A DNA stretch of 64,000 nt, from NCBI GenBank assembly GCA_015501075.1, contig JADNYJ010000045.1, forward strand, positions 124,001 to 188,000. Direction: 5' to 3'. Position 1 is the first letter of the stretch. The number at the start of each line of letters is the position of its first letter. The DNA comes from Gymnopilus junonius. Lineage: Eukaryota; Basidiomycota; Agaricomycetes; Agaricales; Galerinaceae. Below, piece by piece: positions 46,963 to 57,826 of the stretch. The notes beneath the pieces were generated by a model. The model was not told the DNA's origin, ran no database searches, and saw only the letters and a program-made list of their open reading frames with translations. Position numbers and translations under genes: made by a program.

Positions 46963-48143
46963 GAGGTCGCGTGTTAACTGTTAACGACTGGAGCGAAGTC
47001 TGTGTAGACGGTTATTCACAAGGAGTCTGCGTCTTTCATTCAGACATTTTATGGGCAGCTGGATGGGATATTTAGAGCACAAAACTGGTTCCTCGGAGTC
47101 AGGAAACCTGTCGGAACAAGATACAAGATCTATCCTACCATTCTGGAAGAGAAAAGGGACCAAAGGGGAGTCGCAATGGCGTCCAACGTAACTTGAAGGC
47201 AGGTCTGATAACCAAAGACCCCGAAATAGGACAGCGGCACAAGGAGCATTCAAAAAAAAAAGTTTTTCGGCAGGAGACGCATGAGGATACGAGACGCCAC
47301 CTGTAAAATCTTTGGGGTATAGCAGAGTAGAGTAAGTGGTTGCTCTGCTTGTTCCTAAAAATAATGCGGCCGATCTGATCTTCATGTCAAAGAGGTGCTT
47401 CCACTCCAGTGGCCGGTCCCACAAAAAGGAGGCGGTCATGACAGAAACCCATCCGTGCTTTCAAGATTCGCAGACAACTCAGACAGGTAAAAAAACAACT
47501 ATTATGCAAACAAGAACCAGAACTAAAATCAAGAAAGAAACATAGAAAGTTAGGAGCGTGCAGGTCAAAGAGCTCGAGAAGGGTACCTGGCGCTAATTTC
47601 TACATATCCTTTTTTTCCCAGAGATAAACGCCGTGGCTAAAATGATTGTCCTGTATCGGCCTTACGTGATTCATCGGACGGTCGGACTGTGTCATTGTAC
47701 AGGGAGATTCAGTATCCAAGACTTCGGCGCAATACTTAATATCACGGTCGTTCCGTTCCCAACTGGGAGTGTACAATGTGGGCTTCAAAGATCAGTACGT
47801 TGTAGAACACAGAGGACAGGGTGGGCTACGTCACGGTAGGCTGGCAGTCCGCTTGGTCCAAGAAGAGACAAAGCCACATGAGCATCTGACGCGACGACGT
47901 CAATGCAGAATTCTAATGTCAAACGAACAAGCTCAGGAATATCCGAGTCGTATGTATCCCAGGCTATGGTAGTATACGGTTGGATCGGAATGGATGGAGT
48001 TGATGAATTTATCGTAGAAGCAATATCTCGTCCCCTGATCTTCCAGATAGTTCGCCACTGCCATAGACCAGGCAATACCCTCAGGCTTATGCGAGAGCAA
48101 ACAAAGGATGTTGATGAGCGATGACCCCGCATATGTTAATCCT
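46963..48143. other. unassigned region between terpene synthase and the 15-kb element
   Basis: Minus-strand frames at 46981-47439 (152 codons) and around 47785-48130 look coding-like in places (LSHKPEGIAWSMAVANYLED) but match no family I know. The second ends where the 15-kb element begins, so it may be a gene fragment cut by the insertion. Confidence 0.3.
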
Positions 48144-48151
48144 GTCTTACG
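48144..48151 (+). repeat. 8-bp target duplication, left copy
   Basis: GTCTTACG stands directly before the left inverted end. It matches GTCTTACA at 63232-63239; the one mismatch is CG against CA. Confidence 0.8.
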
Positions 48152-48362
48152 CAGGCTCCTAAAACCACCTCTCGTATCGAGAGAAGGAGGATTACTCAGA
48201 GCGCAGCGCAGTACTAGAAATAGAGAGACCAAATAACGTACAAATAACGTACAAATAAACAAAACGAAGGCCTCCAACTCTCGATAGAGAGGCTGGCAAA
48301 CTTCGAATTCGGTGATCCCCGAAGCAAGGCACAGCATCTACCCGAAGGTCAAGATCATCCTG
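48152..48362 (+). repeat. left inverted terminal repeat
   Basis: It pairs with 63025-63231 in inverted orientation. The outer 60 bases and the inner 90 bases (48271-48361) are nearly identical; the middle is more diverged. Several differences are CG against CA (for example CTCGTATCG and CTCATATCG). Confidence 0.85.
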
Positions 48363-48452
48363 CGGCCGTCGCTCGGCACCTTCGTCATCATCGCCTCTGT
48401 GACAGGTGCTTTCCATACTTGGGTTTCCGATTTACTTTTTTGACCACCTCAC

Positions 48453-51116
48453 ATGACAGGACCGTCTTCAGCATCTACCTCCGCCCCTCGCCAGTGGTCA
48501 ATTAAAGAGATACGAGATCTTGTTCAGGCAAAGCTTGGGAAACATCCATGCTGGCTTCAAATCCAGATCACTCTTGCCTTGCATGCTGGCAAGGATGTTG
48601 TTGGATGTGCAAAAACAGGGGCCGGGAAGACGCTCTCTTTCTGGATCCCACTTTTAATGGCACTTGAGGAGGGACAGGATAAAATGACATTTGTTGTTAC
48701 ACCTCTAAATCTTCTGGGAAAACAAAATGTTGCTGAACTTGAAAAGGCCAGCCTTAATGGCATTGCTGTTAGTGCTAAAAATGCGAACACTCAAACTTTC
48801 AAGGTGCTTTATTATAGTCTCTTCTTATAGTGTTACTGGAATGTTTGATTTAGTTTGAATCAGGATATTGAAGAAGGAAAATATCATGTTGTTATTATCA
48901 ATCCAGAACTTCTTATGAGGTGTCCTGAAGTAGAGAAAATGTGGAAGAGTCCCCGCTTTACAAGCCGCATCCTCAATTTTATCTTTGATGAAGGGCATTG
49001 TATCTGTGAATGGGGTAAATTCTGAAAGGAATACCTGCATGTCGGCGATCTTCGCTACCTGATACCACAAATAATCCCATTTTATGTCACCTCAGCGACC
49101 TTACCAAAAACATTACTTCTCGATGTTATCCAAATCCTAAAGCTTCAACCTGATAAGACCGAGCACATCATTCGCTCAAATGATAGGCCAGAAATTTGCC
49201 TTATGGTCCATGGTCTAGCTTTCTCTGCAAAAAGCTTTCGAGACCTCGATTTTTTAATACCTCAAGGATATTCTGAAAGTGACAATCCTATCAAGAAATT
49301 TTTCTTTGACAATACAAAAGAAGCAGAGTGAGCATGCAAATACCTATGTAAATGCCTACCAAAATCACTAAGAGATAGGATCAAGTATTTTCATTCAACA
49401 ATGACTCAGACATATCGAGAAGAAGAGCTAGAAGAGATGAGAAGTTCAAATACTTGGGGCCTGTGTTGTACAGATGCATTTGGAATGGCAAGTTATTTAT
49501 ACTGGAATCTTGAATAAGATCTGATCATGGTAATTCAATAGGGGATGGACCTCCCAGACATTAAGCTTGTCATTCAATGGAAAGCGGCGTGTGATCTATG
49601 CACACTGTGGCAGAGATTTGGACAAGTGGCATGCGGGGAAGGTCAAAATGGAACAGCGATTCTAATTGTTGAGAAGAAGGATCTTTATGAAGAGTGAGGG
49701 AAGAAGGCAGAACATACCGCCAAGAGAAAAGAGTCAAGTCGAGCTGGGATTGGAACCAAGCGGAAAGCAGTAGCAAAAATTACTCAACAGCCAGCCAAAC
49801 GTATTGCTCTCAGTGATTGCACCATCCCGCAGGCCACAGCTGTCGATGGCGACAGTTCAAGTGCAAGTGATGATGAATCTGGCCTTGAGGACTCTGGTTC
49901 TGTTGCATGGCCAATGGAGGTTTCTCAAGACATAGTGGACTTTGAGGAGCAGCGCACACATTATTCAAAACAGGCACCTATTCCAGGGATGGAGCTCAAG
50001 AGGGCTGAGGGAAGGAGTGAAGGCATTGAGGTGGGTTCAGCGATGGACGACTTCATCAATGTGCACATGCATTTTCAATGCCAACAAAAGCCACCAACCC
50101 TATTTTTTGGGAATGACCAAACGCATGAGTTTTCACACTGCCATTAATAGTTGCTATCTCCTCACTGTCTACCCAGCTACTGACAATCATATTTACTGTG
50201 ATCGCACCTCTCCAACTGGTTGCTCTCGTTGCATCCCTCGAGTTTCACCTGTGTGCTGTGACCTTTGCCACCCAGAATTCTTTGATAAGTACCAAGTCAC
50301 TCCGTCAACCATAACAGGTGGAACTGTGCTGAAAAAGTTGAACATCAAACCCTTCGACATGGACACTACCCACATAGGACTCAAGAAGGCATTGCATGCA
50401 TGGTGCCATGATCAGGCTGTCCTCAAATACACCCAGAGCATTGTTAGAATTTACGGCGGTAAATTGGTGCTGCCCGACGAGATTGTGGATCATCTTATCT
50501 CATGCACCCATGCCCACAAACTCGACACCGTGTTGCACCTCTTGAAGGAAATGGATTTATCAGCTGACTGGGTCAATGAGCTTGGTGAATCTGTGTTGGC
50601 TGTCATTCACATGCACTTCCCCCTGCTTCCTCTGTCAAACACAAATGGACCACGACCCCGTAAAACTGTAACCTGTGGCAAGTGCAGTCAGGAAGGTCAC
50701 ATAAGTATGTTTCATCTTATTCTCTCATCTGATACTTGGATTAATCTTTCACATTTCTAGGCTCCAACAGTCATTGCCCAATGAAGCTAATTCAAAAGGG
50801 TTATAATCTACCTACACCTGATGATGAAGGCACTGAAAACATCGCCCCAACAGCCAGCATGTCTTCAATGTCAGTGAACCCACAGTCACAACCACAACAA
50901 TGACCGCGACCTCATGCAGTACTTCACCAATCTGGCACCGCTACTCCTCATATGCCCACCATGACACCAGCTCCTTCCTGTATGGCATGCCAACCAACCA
51001 TACCAGGTCCATCTTCAGTCACACCAGCCTTGTCGACGGTACCTCAAAACAGTGTTCTGGCATTCTACCAGCATCTGCTTTTGCCATATGCATATCAATG
51101 GCCACCACCTTCATGA
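48453..51116 (+). pseudogene. RecQ-like DEAD/DEAH helicase, disabled by TGA stops
   Basis: Helicase motifs run in order: I (CAKTGAGKTLSFWIPL), Ia (FVVTPLNLLGKQN), II (FIFDEGHCICEWG), III (YVTSATLPKT), V (CTDAFGMGMDLPDI) and VI (LWQRFGQVACGEGQNG). A C-terminal extension has CCDLCHPEFF and a zinc-knuckle-like CGKCSQEGH, then a Pro/Thr/Ser tail. TGA stops lie at 49023, 49329, 49695 and 50901. A one-base insertion near 50115 also shifts the frame. Motif VI should read QRxGRxxR; here both Arg are Gln and Cys, as CGA to CAA and CGC to TGC would give. Introns are 48804-48863 and one near 49489 with a GC donor. RecQ-like proteins unwind DNA 3'-5' and are amplified in many fungal genomes. Confidence 0.85.
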
Positions 51117-52843
51117 AAATCAAACATCAAGGCTGCCATCATCATCAATGACATCTGCCTCATCATCTTGATCTTCTGTTTCGCCATCACCCATCATCTC
51201 ATTTCTGTTCTCCTTTTCAAATACCATTGCCTGCAAACCTTTCCCCATTGTGTCTGGTACAATATATTTTGTCTTTTGACCAGCCACAAACATGTTTGAA
51301 TTATGTTCGACCATGTAAGTGCTGAGTTTTGCAAATGTCACCTTCATTTTTGGAGGAGAGTGGCATGTTGTTTTATGCTCCAGACAGAACATCTTTTCAA
51401 ATTGGATTCAGGTGTTCTTATATACCTCGAGAAGAGGTGATTCATCCAGAATTCGAGCCTTTTGATGGTTCAAATACTTTCCGCCATAGATTCACTGCCA
51501 TGGTTGTCAACATTGAGTTTTCAAGCTTCAAATGTGTATAATACCCACTTTAGTATACAGATTATTGTGCTCAACCAACCAGTCTATTGCTCGGAAAGCA
51601 TGCCTTTTACCTGTCGGGTTACATAGTATATTCATTTGGATCACATGGCTACTGATTAACATGTGAGTTTGCAATACTTTATGGATGAGTTTGGTTGAAA
51701 CTTACCTCAGACCAGGAGGGTAGACAAAATGGATGTTCTCAAGATACCTCCACAGCTCAGAAGCATACTTGTGCTTCCCACAACCTTGAAAGATGAAGGC
51801 CCATGGCATAAAGCAGGTTTCGACACATCCAATGTCTCCATAGTTTAGTGCATGCAAAAGTTCTTCATAAAGTAAGAAGTATTGTTGTCATAAAAGGGTG
51901 TTCTCATATTGTTGGTCTCATCTGGTAGATGGGTCTAATTGAAAGGAAGTGAACTCTTCACTTGCAATGCTTTCTTTACTGATTTTTCTTGTCATTTCTT
52001 GTAGAGTTTCCGAGGTCAGCTTCTTAGCAGCAAAGTCATCAAGATTTTCGACACCTGGGATTTGTTTTTTTGCTTCAATATGCCAGCAATCAAGGTGAGC
52101 AACAATACCTATGTGTTGGATGACCTCATGCATCTGTCAAAACCCCAGCTTTGATTCAATTTTCCCTGTTTCTTTTGGACGGATTGTGCGAACCAGCTCA
52201 ATAAGACTATTTTCATCCGTGGGGGTCCGAGTTTTCTTCGGGTGTATGAATATGTGCCACATAGCATCAGCAGCAGCCATCTTGAGATGGAAGAGGCCCA
52301 TCACATAGATGCAGAACTGAAAACGCTGCCACAGTGTCCATTCCTCTGTGCATGATTCCAGTAAGCTCCTAATATGTTTACCAGTTAGTAAGTCTCCAAA
52401 AACCAGGATGACCTGATTGTTAATAGGAACAGCATTTGCATTTTCAGTAGGATTGCCAACTCCAGCCTGATGAAAAAAGGCTTCTAGGGCCTCAGCATTC
52501 TGTGCTGGAGCATTTGGGCTGATATCAAGTGCGGTGTTAGGTGTTTGAGTTGTGCGCTGAACTGGTATTATCTTCACCTCCTCAGGAAGCCCAAGCTGAC
52601 TTTTGTATCTTCTGAAATATTCAGGTCCAAAGTAAACAAGATCATGTAGAAACTTCCATTCATTGAATTGGTCATGATGAAATAGGCCCGCTGCATCTGG
52701 ATGCTCTGGATAAAGCTCGAGTAGCTTTTCAATTGAGGTTGGTGTTCAATGGTCTTCAACATGTAACTGAGGATTGTTGCCACAGTGCCTCCATAGCTCT
52801 TCCAAGCAGTTCAAATCATCTGGTGTTACACCATGCATTAGTG

Positions 52844-52847
52844 GCAG
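52844..52847 (+). repeat. 4-bp target duplication of the retrotransposon (left; partner at 61724-61727)
   Basis: GCAG occurs directly outside both LTRs. Joining the flanks over one copy restores the DUF6589 frame. Confidence 0.75.
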
Positions 52848-53643
52848 TGAAAAGTGAGTTAGTTGGTCGAGTTGAGAATGTGACTCGAAAGCAAACTCCA
52901 TTTGCTTAAAGGTTCCAAAAGCGTATTTGAGTGTAGATAGATCCATTGGAATAAATTCCTGTAGATTGGATCTGGTGTGAACATGAGAAACTTGGTAATA
53001 ACTAAGATGTCGAGGGCGACTATTGAGCTAGTGAGCTGAAATTCTGCTATATTCAACTGGGTAAATACTGTACAAGTGTCCAGGTATTTATACTGTAGCT
53101 ACCTAGTCAGAAAGAGATGAAAATTAAAGTAAAAATTTTGAATAAAAGTTGTTTGAAGGTGTGTTCAGTCTGTTTCCGCAGCACACATCATCACCGCAGC
53201 AATTATCATACTTTAATAGGAAAAGAAAAGGTCATGAAATTGATTTATATCACAAGAATGAACCATTGAGAACTGAAAGAAATTGAAAACTTGCTGAAAA
53301 ACATCCAAGAAATAATGTTCTAACCCAAATTTAGAAGAGGGCAGGGCATATAGGCATCATCAAGGGGCTGCGCAGTGACAAGAATGATGCGCATAATCGA
53401 TTTCTTTTGTTCGAGCTCGGGGCATGCCTGGTTGGTATGGTAAGTATGCGCTTCTAGTGATTCTCAGATCTAAATTTGGGTAGATCCCTGCTTAATGCTT
53501 GACGAAATAAGGTGCGCATGTGATCATGTGGAGGGTGCTTGTTCCGATTAGGATTATTGACTTGGTGCATACTTGGTCATCTGCAAATAATTTATTTCTT
53601 ATTTTCTCTGAATTACAGACCCAGAGAGAGGGTCTCCCTCACA
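52848..53643 (-). repeat. 3' LTR
   Basis: 796 bp, the same length as the 5' LTR. It differs from it at 14 sites, all of them CG against TG or CA (two sites are TG against CA). Confidence 0.93.
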
Positions 53644-53706
53644 CCTCCCTGGGACTATAAATGTTGACTTCCATGTCAACACAATCTCCAGAATCCTCGA
53701 ATTGAA

Positions 53707-54247
53707 ATGCCTATGCTCATTGTCCTATCCGCTCAAGATTATTACCATCTTCAATACTGCGCTTCACAGACTTTCTCCCATGATCAAGCCAATGCAGTCG
53801 CATGTGCTCTATGCGTCTTGTCTGCTGATCCCAATGAAGAATCTTTTGCGAGCATCTTTGGCAGACTTGTGGCAGCTTTGGTATGTTAATCTTATTTCTT
53901 GAGTGCGCTTGTTCATACTGATATCTGTTTAGTGGGCCATACATTATACTCAAGGTGCCTGTCAGGCTCTCAAATTTTATGCCAAGATATCCAATCATCA
54001 TGTGCTCCTGATCCGAAATGCCATTGAAGTTTCCATTGACACAAACATCCCTGGCTGTGCATGCAAGGAGGCTGTCATGAATGCATATCTTATCATGTCA
54101 GAACAGCAAAGGGTTCTTTTTGATTTTGCTAGGTGGTATTTTGAAATCATCGAGGCCAACATGTTTGGGGATTCAGTTGACGACCCGATAATTATTTCCG
54201 ATGATGAAGATAGCATGGGCGGAGGGAATTCCGGGGACTATAATTAG
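53707..54247 (+). CDS. antisense spliced ORF inside the retrotransposon
   Basis: This is on the strand opposite gag-pol, between the pol stop and the 3' LTR. Exon 1 (53707-53880) and exon 2 (53933-54247) flank a 52-base intron with GTATGT...TTTAG and encode 162 residues in one clean frame. The protein starts MPMLIVLSAQDYYHLQYCAS, has a predicted helical middle (IFGRLVAALWAIHYTQGACQ) and ends with an acidic IIISDDEDSMGGG tail. No family is recognised. Unlike gag, pol, DUF6589 and the helicase it has no premature stop. It could be an extra retroelement gene, a captured host gene, or chance. Confidence 0.5.
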
Positions 54248-54363
54248 ATGTTGAGATGATGAGAATCTTGCTGAGTTTTGAAGGGTAATAGTAATGCTTT
54301 GTAACACAAATTTGAAATAATGCCTAGTTCAAGTAAAGGTGAAATACTTTGCTATAAATTCTT

Positions 54364-57300
54364 TTATGTGTCGTTCTGTTCAATATCTGAATTTTCCAGA
54401 TCAAAAGGGTTGCCGGTTTCATGTGTAACATCTTCTAGGTCTTCATCACTGAGTTTGGTGACAGGAATAGCTCGGATATCTCATGGGTAATAAGGAATGA
54501 GGCGGAAAGCAGCAAAGTGAAGCTTCGAAATAGAGCCGTCTAGCTCTCCAAGGATGTAAGAACCTCCTCAAGTTCTTTGAATTATGACCATTGGACCGAG
54601 GTAGCGTGGCTTAGTCTTGCTGAGTGTTTTATCAAACCTTGAATTTCTTACTAGCACGAGACTTCCAGGTTTGAAATCATAGTTGACAATCTGATTTGAA
54701 TGGTTTTTCTCGAACTGTTTGACAGCTTGCCATCTTGACTTGAGAACTTGATCTCGTACATGCAGAAGATCGACTGGGAGCTTAAGGAGCATTTTCGCAT
54801 GTGCAGCAATAAGATTGGTTGTGGACATCATTTTATCGAGGTCAGGTGCGAGGTAAGTTGCTTCGGCGAGATCAAAAGGTAATAATGGTTTGACTCCATG
54901 AGCAAGGTAATATGGTGAGTACCCACTCGATTTATTGATTGTGACTCGTTCTGCCCAGAATACTGAAGGTGCAACATCTGGCCATTTTGATTCATCACTG
55001 TCGGCGGCCTTAATTAGAGCTTCTCAAACATCGAAATGCCTTCGTTCTATCAGTCCTTGTGCCCTAGAATTGTAAGGTGAAATTCTGATATAGTGGATGT
55101 GGTACTTCTCCACAAGATATTCGACAGCTTGAATATATTGAGGTGCATTGTCCGTGACAATTTCTTCAATTGTGCCCCATCTGCAAAGGATTTGATAGAG
55201 AAAATTTGATATAGCCCTTTGATTTTTGTTTTTCAACATAGACCATTCTGGATAGGCGGTAAGCGAGCATCTCGCATGAACAATATAACAATAACCTCTG
55301 GCTTTAGGCATCAGCATGGTGTCGACGTACACCTTTCTGAATAATCCAGCTGGCGATGGTACAGTTGGCAGAATGATGACTTTTAATCGGAGGCGTATCT
55401 GGCACTCATGACATGTCTTTATATACCATTTGATGTCATCTTCGAGATATGGCCACCAGAATCGTTCAAGGAGCCGAATGCACACGGTAAATATTCCTTT
55501 GTGTCCTAGACTGTCATGGGCTTGCATAATTAACCCTAATCTCTTTGCCTCAGGAATAACAAGCTTGTGCTTTCCATGTGCATCTTTCTTCCATAACTGA
55601 TTATTGGTAAGGAAGAATTGAGTCGCATATCGGATGAACTTCTTTAGTTCTTTGTCAGATAAGTCCAGCATTACTTCCGGATTCTGTAGGAATTTAATAA
55701 TGTCTTCGAGTTTCTTATCTTTAGCTCGAGCCTTCTCGCTTCATGGTATAGACACTTCTTCTGTTATGAAACTGTTCATCAAACTTGACGGTGAAATATA
55801 CTGCAATTTGTGGTGGATATAAGGGCTTGATTTCTGGTCCGTAGTTCCCTTCCTTCATTTAAGTGCTGATTTATATGCAAGAGGAGTTATCCAGTTAAGT
55901 ACTTCAATGGCAAATGAATAAGAATTATCGATCCAATCATCATGGTCATCTGGTTCTTCTGGGTCTTCGGGTGCTCGAGGACGATGAGATAATCCATCCA
56001 CTGGAGTATGGTCTTTGGCTGGTACATGTCGAGCTTGAAATTAAACAACAGAATACCTGTGATCCAATGGTTAATGGCAGCACTTGGTTGTATATCTGGA
56101 TTGTTGATCATTCCTTTGATATATTTCACATCTACTTCGATGGTAAGATTTTCCACTTCTATTATAAAAATCTTGAATGCTTTGAGTGCTCGGAATAGAC
56201 CATACAGTTCTATCTTTGCTTGTGAATATCTCTGCTCGCGCTCATTCCAGGTGATCGATCCAAATCTGGAAGGGTAGCGACGTCCATCATCTCCTATTTG
56301 AGAAAGCCAAAATCTGACGGCCATCCAAGAGGAGTCAATGGCCATTATAACTTCATTCTTTGATGTATAATCAATAGCTTGGATTGCTGGACATTCTTTT
56401 GTGAGTAATTTCAACTTCTCCATCGAAAAAAATTGATCAGGTCCGAAGTTAAACTCAACATTCTTTCGTGTAAGGTCGACCAATGGTTTAGCATGCATCG
56501 CAAAATTCTTGATGAAGACTCTAATTGTTCCTAGCGTCCCTAAGAAGCCTCATACATTGGTCAAGTCTCATGGAATAGGCCAGTCGAGTATCTTTTGAAC
56601 TCAATTTTCCTCTGGTATGCATCCTTCATAGGTACAATGATGTCCTACTATTACCGCTGTTTCCATGCAGATCGAAGATTTGAGGGCTGAAAAGGTCCCT
56701 CCTGCATGCTTAATTCTCTGAATAACTTGGTTCACATTCTGTAAGTGCTCCCAGACAAATCTACGAATTCCGGGGTTCTCAGGTATGGTTTCAAAGCTAC
56801 CATCTTTGAGCTCATATTGAGTTGCAGGTCCTTTTACTGGAACATCGTCGACAAATGGAATAGTTACATGAGGAATTTCTTCCTGGAGTAGGAATGTAGT
56901 ATTGCCATGTTGAATTTGCATCGAGTTTGTGTATCCCATTGGAATCGAGGTGAGCCTGAACGTTCCTAGAGGTGTCTGGAAGGTCGTTAAGTCTCTAGAT
57001 TCAACTGCAAGCTTTCTCTGGTCAAATCCTACGAATAGATCGAACATGGCATAGCAGCCACGTCCTCTGAATGACTCTGCATATTGCTTGACTATTGGCA
57101 GCAGTCCGCTATCTTTAATGGCAATGGCATTTAATGGCTGTAGGTCATGAACTAGTTGAAGTGATTTTCCGTCCTTCTTGACAACGCAAAACCATCGAGA
57201 TCTGTAGGATGAGTTCGAAGGTTCATAGATTCCAGATAGAATCTTTGCTTTGATAACTTCTATGACTTGGGGAAAGATACCTGGTGGTATGGGAATGCCT

Positions 57301-57826
57301 TTAAGTACCCATGGTATGTGCTCGACTGTAGGAATGACTATGGGGTCGAAATATTCATCTGAAAATTTTCCCTTCTCTGCTTCGGTCCAGGCAAATCCAA
57401 TCTCGTGTACCTTGATAATATAGTGTACTAATTTCTCCTCTTCAGACCACAGGAAGCCATTTTTATTGACTTGCATAGCTTCCATCCTTTCTCGAGTATA
57501 TCGTTCTCCTGGGGTAAAATCTGGTGGATGTTCTGGTAAAATTGGTAATTCTGCTAGTGGATCACTTGGAATTCTTCTGACAATGCGAAACTTCTCCGGT
57601 AATGTAGTTGCCACTGGTTTCGTTCGATTAGCAACTTTCTTATAAGCTAACAATTCGATGTTGGATGGAGGTTTAATATTTGAGGGTTGAAAGTCGATCT
57701 TAGACATTATAGATGGTGCATAGGGCTCAATAAAGTTTGATTGGGGAATTTCGGTAGTAGCTGAACATGCTGAACTATGGAGACTACTTGTGTCTCCTCG
57801 ACTATAGAGTGAATCATCGACACCTA
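54364..57826 (-). pseudogene. pol: reverse transcriptase, RNase H, integrase
   Basis: RT spans about 57300-56650 with the catalytic FVDD (in HVTIPFVDDVPVKG) and the PMGYTNSM region. RNase H is near 56380-56100 (MAIDSS, AKIELYG). Integrase has the HHCC zinc region (HDSLGHKG...CHECQ, about 55590-55400) and DDE residues in VDTM, TDNAPQY and ERRHFDV. TGA stops lie at 56601, 56568, 56550, 55855, 55741, 55024, 54568 and 54481, each matching a position where Arg fits. A one-base break also lies near 56045. The frame is -1 relative to gag-protease. Confidence 0.9.

Noticed and set aside
46981..47439. 152-codon minus frame upstream of the terpene synthase
   Set aside because: It has no recognised family and lies where the promoter and 5' leader should be. 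It is kept only as part of the unassigned region.
48453..51116. Telomere-linked helicase (TLH) gene
   Set aside because: The helicase lies between inverted ends with a target duplication and no telomere repeats are near. A shared ancestry with such genes remains possible.
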